DNA of 8,757 nucleotides from Pseudomonadota bacterium (GTDB lineage: Bacteria; Pseudomonadota; Alphaproteobacteria; Rhizobiales; Afifellaceae): positions 1 to 8,757 of the forward strand of contig JAEZEK010000046.1 of NCBI GenBank assembly GCA_023417735.1. Reading direction: 5' to 3'. Of the stretch, positions 1 through 6,701 are shown in pieces (position 1 is the first letter of the stretch; the number at the start of each line of letters is the position of its first letter). The notes under the pieces were generated by a model that was not told the DNA's origin, did not search any database, and was given only the letters and a program-made list of their open reading frames with translations. The position numbers and the translations under genes were made by a program.

Positions 1-866
1 TCCACCGCCACCGCATTGGTCACGCCTGAAATTCGGGCGATGTCGGAATCCTTCGGCACCATAGCAGGATGCACGCGCTGCTCGATCCCGGTGTCGGTAC
101 GCTGCGCGATGCCGAGCAGCTTGATCCGGTAGCCGAGCTCGTCGGCCGCGGCGAGGTCCTCCGGCTCGATCGTCGAGATTCCCTCCACGAAGATCGCATT
201 CTTGTCGATCTCGGTGCCGAAGGCGACGCTGGTGAGGATGGCGAGCTTGTGCGCGGTGTCCCAGCCCTCCACGTCGAAGGTCGGGTCGGCCTCGGCGTAG
301 CCGAGCTCCTGGGCGTCCTTGAGGCAGGCGGCGAAGGTCAGGCCCTCGGTCTCCATGCGCGTCAGGATGTAGTTGCAGGTCCCGTTCAGGATCCCGTAGA
401 GCCGGTGGATCTCGTTGCCCGCGAGCGCTTCCCTCAGCGTCTTGATGACCGGGATGCCGCCGGCGACCGCCGCCTCGAACGAGAGCGCGCCGCCGCGGGA
501 TTCCGCCAGATGCGCGAGTTCGAGCCCATGCGCCGCGAGCAGCGCCTTGTTGGCGGTGACCACGCTGCGCCCCGATGCGAGCGCCGTGCTCACGCTCTCC
601 CGCGCCACGCCGTCCTCGCCCCCGATCAGTTCGACGAAGAGATCGATCGCGTTCGATCGCGCGAGCGCGACCGGGTCGTCGAACCATTCCAGGCCTTCCA
701 TGCGGATGCCGCGTTCCCGCCGCGGGTCACGCGCGCTGACCGCGACCACTTCCACGGGCCGCCCGGTCCGGACGGCGATGGCACCGGCATTGTCGCGCAG
801 CATGCGCACGACCGACGCGCCGACGGTCCCCAGTCCCGCAATGCCGACGCGCAGCGGTTCCTGCAT
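1..866 (-). CDS. hom: Homoserine dehydrogenase (3' end beyond window)
   Basis: NAD(P)-dependent reduction of aspartate semialdehyde to homoserine, the cytosolic branch step towards threonine and methionine. Visible: 288 N-terminal codons beginning MQEPLRVGIAGLGTVG, with the Rossmann glycine motif GLGTVG at residues 11-16. Further conserved blocks are VTANKALLA near 103-111, EAAVAGGIP near 131-139, the substrate-binding NGTCNYILT at 161-169, and AEADPTFDVEGWDTAHKLA at about 191-209, carrying the catalytic Asp/Lys residues of the family. The family is usually about 430 aa with a C-terminal ACT domain, so roughly a third lies outside the window. The ATG at 866 has GGAG about five bases upstream. 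It lies 32 bp downstream of the aminotransferase gene on the same strand, so co-transcription is likely. Family assignment is very secure; cofactor preference cannot be read from the sequence. Confidence 0.95.
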   Translation of the reverse strand, partial: MQEPLRVGIAGLGTVGASVVRMLRDNAGAIAVRTGRPVEVVAVSARDPRRERGIRMEGLEWFDDPVALARSNAIDLFVELIGGEDGVARESVSTALASGRSVVTANKALLAAHGLELAHLAESRGGALSFEAAVAGGIPVIKTLREALAGNEIHRLYGILNGTCNYILTRMETEGLTFAACLKDAQELGYAEADPTFDVEGWDTAHKLAILTSVAFGTEIDKNAIFVEGISTIEPEDLAAADELGYRIKLLGIAQRTDTGIEQRVHPAMVPKDSDIARISGVTNAVAV

Positions 867-898
867 CACGCTCCGATCCTGTGCGACGAAATCCTTGA

Positions 899-2119
899 TC
901 AGCGGGTGGCGCTGATCGGCACGACGTTGTGCAACGTTTCGTCGGCACTGGCAAGGAAACGGGCGATGTTGCGCGCCGCCTGGCGGATCCGCTGCTCGTT
1001 CTCGACCAGCGCGATCCGGACGTAGCCGTCGCCGTGCTCGCCGAAGCCGATGCCGGGGGCGACGGCGACGTCGGCCTTCTCGATCAGGAGCTTCGAGAAC
1101 TCCAGGCTGCCGAGTTCGCGGAACCGCTCCGGTATCGGCGCCCAGGCGAACATGCTCGCCTGCGGCGGCGGCACGGTCCACCCCGCCCGCCCGAACGATT
1201 CCACCATGCAGTCACGGCGGCGCTTGTAGGTCGCACGCATCTCCGCGATGCAGTCCTGCGGCCCGTTCAGGGCGGCCGATGCCGCGACCTGGATGGGCGT
1301 GTAGGCGCCGTAATCGAGGTAGGACTTCACCCGCGACAGCGCGGCGATCAGCCGCTCGTTGCCGACCGCGAAGCCCATCCTGAGCCCCGCCATCGAGAAG
1401 GTCTTGGACATCGAGGTGAACTCGACCGCGACGTCCATCGCGCCCGGCACCTGCAGGACCGAGGGCGGCGGCTTGGCGTCGTCGAAATACACCTCCGAAT
1501 AGGCGAGGTCGGAAAGCACGAAGACGCCGTTTTTGCGGGCGAAGGCCACCACGTCCCGGTAGAACTCGAGATCGGCCACGTAGGCGGTCGGGTTGGCCGG
1601 ATAGCACAGGATCACGGCGATCGGCTTCGGGATCGAATGATGGACCGCCCGCTCGAGGGCGTGGAAGAACTCCGGCCCGGGCTCCGCCGGCACGTGGCGG
1701 ATCGCCCCACCGACCATCAGGAACCCGAAGGCGTGGATCGGGTAGCTCGGGTTCGGCACCAGCACCACGTCGCCGGGCGCCGTGATCGCCTGCGCCATGT
1801 TGGCGAAGCCCTCCTTCGACCCGAGCGTCGCCACGACCTGGCGCTCAGGATCGAGCTTCACGCCGAAACGGCGGCCGTAGTAAGCGGCCTGCGCCCGCCT
1901 CAGGCCCGGAATGCCGCGCGAGGCGGAGTAGCGATTGGTGCGCGGCTTGGCGACGGTCTCGACCAGTTTGTCGAGGATGTGCTGGGGCGTGGGGAGGTCC
2001 GGATTGCCCATGCCGAGATCGATGATGTCGGCGCCCTGGGCGCGCGCGCCGGCCTTCAGCCGATTGACCTCCTCGAACACGTATGGCGGGAGCCGCCTGA
2101 TCTTGTGAAACTCGTCCAT
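899..2119 (-). CDS. Class I/II PLP-dependent aminotransferase (AlaC / LL-diaminopimelate aminotransferase-like)
   Basis: Fold-type I aminotransferase of 406 aa that moves amino groups between an amino acid and a 2-oxoacid using pyridoxal phosphate in the cytosol. Landmarks (numbered from the ATG at 2119): MDEFHKIRRLPPYVFEEVN at the start, LGMGNPDLPTP near 35-45, NRYSASRG near 62-69, VPNPSYPIH near 121-129, CYPANPT near 172-178, SDLAYSEVYF with the PLP-contacting Asp204 and Tyr207, SMSKTFSMAG with the Schiff-base Lys239, and the carboxylate-binding Arg368 in YVRIALVEN. A longer frame opens at a TTG at 2158, but family members start at the M(D/E)EF sequence, so I chose 2119. Homologues are annotated either as alanine transaminase or LL-diaminopimelate aminotransferase. 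Being just upstream of homoserine dehydrogenase, a role in aspartate-family amino acids is plausible, but the substrate is not settled by sequence. Confidence 0.92.
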   Translation of the reverse strand: MDEFHKIRRLPPYVFEEVNRLKAGARAQGADIIDLGMGNPDLPTPQHILDKLVETVAKPRTNRYSASRGIPGLRRAQAAYYGRRFGVKLDPERQVVATLGSKEGFANMAQAITAPGDVVLVPNPSYPIHAFGFLMVGGAIRHVPAEPGPEFFHALERAVHHSIPKPIAVILCYPANPTAYVADLEFYRDVVAFARKNGVFVLSDLAYSEVYFDDAKPPPSVLQVPGAMDVAVEFTSMSKTFSMAGLRMGFAVGNERLIAALSRVKSYLDYGAYTPIQVAASAALNGPQDCIAEMRATYKRRRDCMVESFGRAGWTVPPPQASMFAWAPIPERFRELGSLEFSKLLIEKADVAVAPGIGFGEHGDGYVRIALVENEQRIRQAARNIARFLASADETLHNVVPISATR

Positions 2120-2192
2120 GACCACCATCCGGAGCGAAGAGCGCGCTTCTCGCGCCAACTAGAACGGTACGCAAGCAAAATGGCTGCGGCGA

Positions 2193-2627
2193 TCACTGTG
2201 CCGCGGCACTCTCGGCCTCGATCGCACGTTCGGTTTCGGCGACATGGCCCGCACCGAGCCGCCGCAGCCGGCGCGCGCTGTCCTGCATCGCCGCCACGTC
2301 GGCGGCACCGGCAGCGCCCGCGCTGCTCCGGCCCGACTCGAGCAGCCGCTGCTCGGCCTCCTTCACCTCGCGGGCCGACATGACCGAGCCAGATGGCACG
2401 GCAGGTTCCACGAAGACGAAGGGGTAGCCCTGCCCCGCAGCGCCCGCATCTGCGGCCCTCTGGCGGATCTCCTCGATCGCGGCGGCGCGCGCCGGGTTCT
2501 GCACGGCCGGCGGGTCCGGCTCCCCGGGCGCGCCGAGGTCCGGGCCGAGGCACCCGGCGAGGCCGAGGGCAGTCACCAGGACGAGCGCCGCGATCCGACC
2601 AAGGTTCGATGGTGATGAGCTTCCCAT
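2193..2627 (-). CDS. Small putative lipoprotein of unknown function
   Basis: A 144-aa protein I cannot assign to a named family. The N-terminus is a lipoprotein signal: short polar segment, Arg11, hydrophobic IAALVLVTALG and the lipobox LAGC with the lipidated Cys at residue 26. A Pro/Ala-rich linker follows (about 30-45). The rest is Ala/Glu/Arg-rich and probably helical, with a segment around 82-140 that could form amphipathic helices. It would be anchored in the inner or outer membrane facing the periplasm. The ATG at 2627 directly follows GGCGGA, a tight but possible ribosome binding site. It ends 73 bp before the aminotransferase start on the same strand and is divergent from phaC, so it may be the first gene of the aminotransferase–hom transcript. 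The lipobox and coding-like composition support a real gene; function is unknown. Confidence 0.75.
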   Translation of the reverse strand: MGSSSPSNLGRIAALVLVTALGLAGCLGPDLGAPGEPDPPAVQNPARAAAIEEIRQRAADAGAAGQGYPFVFVEPAVPSGSVMSAREVKEAEQRLLESGRSSAGAAGAADVAAMQDSARRLRRLGAGHVAETERAIEAESAAAQ

Positions 2628-2702
2628 TCCGCCACAATCGCCCGCGCCGGCCGCCGGCCGGGTCTATCTCTTGCACGTCGCGATCCTATATCATGAAGGT
2701 GC

Positions 2703-2714
2703 GGCAAGCTTGCC
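2703..2714. promoter_or_regulatory. Perfect 12-bp palindrome between phaC and the lipoprotein gene (candidate operator)
   Basis: GGCAAGCTTGCC is an exact inverted repeat with no spacer, 39 bp upstream of the phaC ATG inside the 126-bp divergent intergenic region. A helix-turn-helix dimer could bind it and affect either direction. An alphaproteobacterial -10-like CTATAT lies at 2686-2691, but I see no properly spaced -35. PHA genes in some alphaproteobacteria are controlled by PhaR, which binds TGC/GCA-containing sites, so a link is conceivable but not shown here. Confidence 0.35.
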
Positions 2715-2753
2715 ATCCTTAACCGCAGCACGACCGCGCAGGGGAAGACGCAG

Positions 2754-4574
2754 ATGAGCGGCAAAACGGACGACGCGAAGGCGCCCGTCGCCCCGACCTA
2801 TCTGGCCGGAGACCCCGAGGCGTTCGCCCGCAACCTCGCCAGGGCACTTGAGGAAGGCGGGCGTGCGCTCGCCGCCTATCTGAAGCCGCGCGACTCGGGC
2901 GAGAGCCCCGCGGAGGCGCTCGCGGAGCATTCAGAGGACGTGCTCAGGACCGTCGGCAAGATCGGCGAGTACTGGGCCTCCGATCCGGCCCGGATGATCG
3001 AGGCGCAGACGCGCCTGTGGGGGAACTATCTCTCGATCTGGACCGGGGCCCTGAGGCGGGCGACCGGAGAGGCGCCCGAGCACGTGATCGAGCCGAAGCC
3101 CGGTGACAAGCGGTTCAAGGATCCCGAATGGTCCGAGAACCCGATGTTCGACGCCCTTAAGCAGGTCTATCTCGCCACGTCGCGCTGGATGGAGGAACTG
3201 GTCGAGCGCGCCGACGGGGTCGACGAGGCGACGCGCCACAAGGCGCGCTTCTACATCGACCAGATCAACAACGCCCTGTCGCCGACCAACTTCGCCCTGA
3301 CCAACCCCGAGGTCCTGAAGGAGACCGCCGTCTCCAACGCCGAGAACCTCGCCCGTGGCATGAAGATGCTCGCCGACGACATCGAGGCTGGCAAGGGCAG
3401 CCTCAGGATCAGGCAGTCCGACCACACCAAGTTCAGGATCGGCCACAACATCGCGGTCACGCCCGGAAAGGTGATCGACCAGAACGACGTCTGCCAGGTC
3501 ATCCAGTACCAGGCGAGCACCGAGAAGGTCCTGAAGCGGCCGCTCCTGATCGTGCCGCCCTGGATCAACAAGTTCTACGTTCTCGATCTCAATCCGGAGA
3601 AGTCGTTCATCCGCTGGGCGGTCGAGCAGGGTCACACCGTGTTCGTCATCTCGTGGGTCAATCCCGACGAGCGCCACGCGGAGAAGAGTTTCGACCACTA
3701 CATGGACGAGGGCGTGTTCCACGCGCTCGACGTGATCGAGAAGGCGACCGGCGAGCGCGCGGTGAACGCGATCGGGTACTGCGTCGGCGGGACCCTGTTG
3801 GCGGTCAGCCTCGCCTATGCGGCGGCCATCGGCGAGGAGCGGATCGCGAGCGCCACCTTCTTCACCACGCAGGTGGACTTCCAGCATGCCGGCGATTTGA
3901 AGGTCTTCGCCGATCCCGACCGGATCGCGGCCGTGGAAGCGCGCATGAAGAAGGCCGGCTATCTGGAAGGCGGCAAGATGGCGACTGCCTTCAACCTGCT
4001 CCGCTCCAACGACCTGATCTGGCCCTACGTCGTCAACAACTACCTCAAGGGGCAGGAGCCGTTCCCGTTCGACCTCCTCTACTGGAACGCCGACGCAACG
4101 CGGATGCCGGCTGCGAACCACTCCTTCTATCTCCGCAACTGCTATCTGGAGAACAAGCTCTCGCGCGGCGAGATGGAGGTGATGGGGGTCCGGCTGAACC
4201 TCTCGCGGGTGACCATCCCGATCTACAATCTGGCCACCCGCGAGGACCACATCGCGCCGGCGCGCTCCGTCTTCCTCGGCTCGCAGGCGTTCGGCGGGCC
4301 GGTCCGGTTCGTGCTCGCCGGATCGGGGCACATCGCCGGGGTGGTGAACCCGCCGGAGCGCAGGAAGTACCAGTACTGGACGGGAGGGCCGCCCGAGGGC
4401 GCCTTCGAGGACTGGCTCGCGAAGGCGGAGGAGCATCCCGGCTCGTGGTGGTCCGACTGGCACGCCTGGACCGAAAGCCTCGACGGCCGGCGGGTGCGCA
4501 AGCGGCGGCCGGGCGGCGGAAAGCTGAAGCCGATCGAGGACGCGCCCGGCTCCTACGTCCAGGTCCAGGCCTGA
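2754..4574 (+). CDS. phaC: Class I poly(3-hydroxyalkanoate) synthase
   Basis: Polymerises (R)-3-hydroxyacyl-CoA, mainly 3-hydroxybutyryl-CoA, into polyester at the surface of cytoplasmic granules, releasing CoA. The 606-aa length fits class I enzymes. An N-terminal PhaC-type region (about 30-270) is followed by an alpha/beta-hydrolase core. The lipase-like box GYCVGGT gives the catalytic nucleophile Cys343; Asp498 in REDHIAPA and His526 in GSGHIAG complete the triad, with the same 28-residue Asp-His spacing I recall for the Cupriavidus enzyme. [12 protein letters not shown] (about 269-280) and the C-terminal [10 protein letters not shown] are also typical. The ATG at 2754 has AGGGGA eight bases upstream. 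No phaA, phaB or phaE lies in the window; class I needs no second subunit. It is divergent from the lipoprotein gene and 72 bp ahead of the exported unknown protein. Confidence 0.98.
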   Translation: MSGKTDDAKAPVAPTYLAGDPEAFARNLARALEEGGRALAAYLKPRDSGESPAEALAEHSEDVLRTVGKIGEYWASDPARMIEAQTRLWGNYLSIWTGALRRATGEAPEHVIEPKPGDKRFKDPEWSENPMFDALKQVYLATSRWMEELVERADGVDEATRHKARFYIDQINNALSPTNFALTNPEVLKETAVSNAENLARGMKMLADDIEAGKGSLRIRQSDHTKFRIGHNIAVTPGKVIDQNDVCQVIQYQASTEKVLKRPLLIVPPWINKFYVLDLNPEKSFIRWAVEQGHTVFVISWVNPDERHAEKSFDHYMDEGVFHALDVIEKATGERAVNAIGYCVGGTLLAVSLAYAAAIGEERIASATFFTTQVDFQHAGDLKVFADPDRIAAVEARMKKAGYLEGGKMATAFNLLRSNDLIWPYVVNNYLKGQEPFPFDLLYWNADATRMPAANHSFYLRNCYLENKLSRGEMEVMGVRLNLSRVTIPIYNLATREDHIAPARSVFLGSQAFGGPVRFVLAGSGHIAGVVNPPERRKYQYWTGGPPEGAFEDWLAKAEEHPGSWWSDWHAWTESLDGRRVRKRRPGGGKLKPIEDAPGSYVQVQA

Positions 4575-4646
4575 TCGCCCATGCGCGCGCTTGTCTGCGG
4601 GGCGGCGGGTGCCCAATTTAGGCGGACGCAGATTCTGGAGACACGG

Positions 4647-5786
4647 ATGCCGCTTAATCGAATCACGGCCAGTGCGCTGGCCGGCGCTCTTGCTTGCGCG
4701 CTGGCGCTCGACACCGCGGCCGCGATCGAGCCGGAAGCCGCCGCGCGGGCGCTCGGCACGGCGCTCGCCAGCGGCACGGACAATGCCGCCCATTTCGAGC
4801 GGGCGACGCAACAGGGCAGCGACGTCGTCATCGAGGGTCTGGCCTTCGGCGACCGGGAGGGCGTGAATTCGGTCCGCTTCGCGCGCGCCGTGATCCAGGC
4901 CCCCGAGGAAGGCGGCGACGCGGTCTTCACGAGCCCGCAGGTGACGCTCTCCGACGGCACCGTCAGCGGCGACAGCAGCGGCACGGTCGAGAACGCGATC
5001 CTCACCAATGTGCGCGTGCTCTCGGCCGAAAGGCTGCAGGAGCAGGCGCTGACGCAAGGGGTCGTCTACGAATCCGCGGAAGCTCTCGGGATCAGGGTGC
5101 GCGGCAGGGAAGCCCCCGCCGACGTGACGATCGAACGCATCCTGATCAATGCCGAGAACATCGTCGACGATGCGCCGCAGGAGTCGAACGGGAGAGTGGA
5201 AGGCATCGTCATTCCGCCCGAGATGTTCGCCGGAACCGCATTCGACCCGAGCTCGCTCGGCTATGATGCGATCACGCTGAACATGAGCTGGGACGGCGGC
5301 CTCGATCCGGACACCAACGTCCTCACCGTCCGCCATCTCGAGATCGCGATGGAGGACGGCGGCCGCCTCTCCTTCGAGGGGCGGGTCGGCAACGTGCCGG
5401 TCGCGCCGACCGGCGAGGGCGTCGACGCGAGCGGCATCGCGACGCGGCTGGACGTGCACGATCTCACGCTGCGCTACGTCGACGACTCGCTCGCCGGCCG
5501 CATCCTCGACTCCCAGGCGAAGCTGCAGGGCGTGCCCACCGAGCAATACGCGCAGCAGCTTTCGGCCGCCCTGCCCTTCCTTCTGATGGCCATCAACAAT
5601 CCCGAGTTCCAGAACCAGGTCGTGTCGGCAATCGGCACGTTCCTGACGAACCCGCAATCGCTCACGATCAGGGTCGCTCCGGAGGCGCCGGTGTCCGGGG
5701 CCGAGATCCTGCAGACGCTCGGCTCGGCGCCGCAGACGCTGCCCGAGAAGCTCAACGCCACGATCAGCGCGAACGCGCCCGAGTAG
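4647..5786 (+). CDS. Exported protein of unknown function, beta-rich
   Basis: A 379-aa protein whose family I do not recognise. It begins with a classical signal peptide: MPLNR, hydrophobic ITASALAGALACALAL, then probable cleavage after TAAA near residue 26. The mature part has no further membrane span. It contains many short alternating strands, including VRHLEIAM, GRLSFEGRVGNV, LDVHDLTLRYVDD and LTIRVAPEAPV. Layered strands with 'L-x-L' rhythm recall periplasmic DUF945- or AsmA-type repeats, but this is only resemblance. A longer frame opens at 4581; I chose 4647 because GGAG lies six bases before it and the signal peptide starts there. It follows phaC by 72 bp in the same direction and might be cotranscribed. 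Two hairpins follow the TAG stop. Coding status is strong, function unknown. Confidence 0.85.
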   Translation: MPLNRITASALAGALACALALDTAAAIEPEAAARALGTALASGTDNAAHFERATQQGSDVVIEGLAFGDREGVNSVRFARAVIQAPEEGGDAVFTSPQVTLSDGTVSGDSSGTVENAILTNVRVLSAERLQEQALTQGVVYESAEALGIRVRGREAPADVTIERILINAENIVDDAPQESNGRVEGIVIPPEMFAGTAFDPSSLGYDAITLNMSWDGGLDPDTNVLTVRHLEIAMEDGGRLSFEGRVGNVPVAPTGEGVDASGIATRLDVHDLTLRYVDDSLAGRILDSQAKLQGVPTEQYAQQLSAALPFLLMAINNPEFQNQVVSAIGTFLTNPQSLTIRVAPEAPVSGAEILQTLGSAPQTLPEKLNATISANAPE

Positions 5787-5801
5787 CCGCGCGGAGGATT
5801 T

Positions 5802-5831
5802 CCCGGATCGGCCCATGGCGGCCGCTCCGGG
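5802..5831 (+). terminator. Strong GC hairpin after the exported-protein gene (candidate terminator)
   Basis: CCCGGA-T-CGGCC (5802-5813) pairs with GGCCG-C-TCCGGG (5820-5831): eleven base pairs, one T/C mismatch and a six-base loop, starting 15 bp after the stop codon. There is no U-tract on either side, so it is not a textbook intrinsic terminator. It may still stop transcription or protect the 3' end of the mRNA. Confidence 0.45.
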
Positions 5832-5844
5832 TTCCGCCGCTCGC

Positions 5845-5870
5845 GTGCGGGCCTAGGGCGGCTCCCGCAC
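5845..5870 (+). terminator. Second hairpin after the exported-protein gene
   Basis: GTGCGGG (5845-5851) and CCCGCAC (5864-5870) form a perfect seven-bp stem around a 12-base loop, 13 bp after the first hairpin. The sequence after it (agccattctc) has only scattered T residues. Together the two could act as a double termination or mRNA 3'-end structure between the upstream gene and the cell wall hydrolase gene. Confidence 0.35.
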
Positions 5871-5922
5871 AGCCATTCTCTCGCCTCATTGAACAAAGAA
5901 GACGCGGTGGGGCAGCGAGGAA

Positions 5923-5942
5923 GGTCCGGACGAAATCCGGCC
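5923..5942 (+). other. Small hairpin in the leader of the hydrolase gene
   Basis: GG-T-CCGGA (5923-5930) pairs with TCCGG-CC (5936-5942) around the loop CGAAA, with one bulged T. It ends two bases before the CtrA-like box. Role unknown; it could be incidental in GC-rich DNA. Confidence 0.3.
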
Positions 5943-5944
5943 CG

Positions 5945-5960
5945 TTAACTCCCTGTCAAC
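5945..5960 (+). promoter_or_regulatory. Candidate CtrA-binding box upstream of the cell wall hydrolase gene
   Basis: TTAA, seven bases, then TCAAC: this matches the alphaproteobacterial CtrA consensus TTAA-N7-TTAAC at all but one position. It lies about 94 bp upstream of the ATG at 6054 in non-coding DNA. CtrA controls cell-cycle and envelope genes in this class, so a wall hydrolase target would make sense. Evidence is one motif match only. Confidence 0.35.
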
Positions 5961-6005
5961 CGTGATTCGATTTCCTGTCGTCCTGTTGCCGGGGCGACGC
6001 AGGGG

Positions 6006-6035
6006 ACTGCCCGTGTCGGTCCGCCGAACGGCAGT
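6006..6035 (+). promoter_or_regulatory. Hairpin immediately before the hydrolase start region
   Basis: ACTGCC (6006-6011) pairs with GGCAGT (6030-6035), GT (6013-6014) with AC (6028-6029), and TCGG (6016-6019) with CCGA (6024-6027). The loop is TCCG, and C6012 and G6015 are bulged. Twelve base pairs close 18 bases before the ATG at 6054, so the structure could limit ribosome access or mark a leader-RNA control point. It would block any ribosome binding site for the alternative GTG at 6036, which favours the ATG. Confidence 0.4.
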
Positions 6036-6053
6036 GTGGGGTACGTTCGCAGG

Positions 6054-6533
6054 ATGACCTATGTCTCTCGGCGTTTTCGATTGCGGCGCGCGCCTGCGGC
6101 GGGCCTTCTGGGTGTCACCTTCCTGGCAATGGGCGCGTCTCCGGCCAATCTGAACAAGGCGCCGGCCTTCCTTTCCGTCGCGAACTCCGGATCCTGGGAC
6201 AGCTATCTCGCCGCGATCGCGCTGGCATCCCGGCACGACGCCAGCTTCCCCTTCGCAGCCAATGCCGAAGCCGCGCTCGCACCGGCCGCCGGCGCGAGCC
6301 TCGAACGGGCGGCGCGGGGCGGCCGTCACGGCCCCTCCGTCATCCGCTCCGGCAAGGGCGACCTCCTGATGACCCGCATGCGGGAGCCGCAGGCGGCCGA
6401 GCGGATCCCCGCCTCCGGCACGGTCTGGCGCCTCCCGGACATCTTTTCGTCCTATGAGGAAGAGGCGCTGCCGAAGGTCGCATTCGCGCAACTTCCCCAG
6501 GGCGAGGCGGAGACGCTGATTGCGGCCTATTAG
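6054..6533 (+). CDS. N-terminal part of the interrupted hydrolase (signal/anchor and linker)
   Basis: 159 codons up to the TAG. MTYVSRRFRLRR is a basic N-region followed by hydrophobic APAAGLLGVTFLAMGASPA, a signal peptide or an inner-membrane anchor. The rest is Ala/Glu/Arg-rich without a recognised enzyme domain; RSGKGDLLMTRM and LPKVAFAQLPQ are likely conserved linker strands. If translated alone it would be an exported fragment with no catalytic part. The frame can be extended to a GTG at 6036, but that codon abuts the 6006-6035 hairpin. Neither start has a strong ribosome binding site; GGGG at 6038-6041 is 12 bases before the ATG. Confidence 0.6.
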   Translation: MTYVSRRFRLRRAPAAGLLGVTFLAMGASPANLNKAPAFLSVANSGSWDSYLAAIALASRHDASFPFAANAEAALAPAAGASLERAARGGRHGPSVIRSGKGDLLMTRMREPQAAERIPASGTVWRLPDIFSSYEEEALPKVAFAQLPQGEAETLIAAY

Positions 6534-6701
6534 GCGTTCAGCCGAGGCGGGGCGGCGGCGGGCGAACATCTCGTCGCGAGCGTCGGGACAGGCGCGACCG
6601 CAGCCGCGCCCGCGGTCTATTCTCCGGGCGCCTGGGCGACCCCGAACCTCGTCGCCTATGCGCCACAGGACCAGGGCATCGACGCTCCGTTCGACACGCT
6701 G

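Noticed and set aside
2120..2158. Longer aminotransferase start at a TTG (2158)
   Set aside because: The 13 extra residues are not family-like and TTG is a poor start; the ATG at 2119 matches the usual N-terminus.
929..2383. A 484-codon open frame on the plus strand opposite the aminotransferase
   Set aside because: Shadow of the aminotransferase: no domains, very Arg-rich, and it runs into the lipoprotein gene on the other strand.
2661..2675. Sigma-54-like GG-N10-GC (with TTGCA) upstream of phaC
   Set aside because: Only the invariant GG and the TTGCA part match; the rest of the -24 element (TGGCAC) is wrong, so the match is near chance level.
4581..4646. Upstream ATG giving 22 more residues on the exported protein
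   Set aside because: It would bury the signal peptide behind a charged leader and starts seven bases after the phaC stop with no ribosome binding site, whereas 4647 has GGAG at good spacing.
2931..5816. A 961-codon open frame on the minus strand across phaC and the exported-protein gene
   Set aside because: It is antisense to a certain phaC and a well-supported second gene. Its product is Arg/Asp/His/Val-rich low-information sequence with no motifs, as expected for a shadow frame in high-GC DNA.
5910..5932. GAGGAAGGTCCGGA resembles the conserved GAGGAAAGTCCGG block of RNase P RNA
   Set aside because: None of the other conserved RNase P blocks follow and there are only about 120 bases before the next gene, far too few for the roughly 400-nt RNA.
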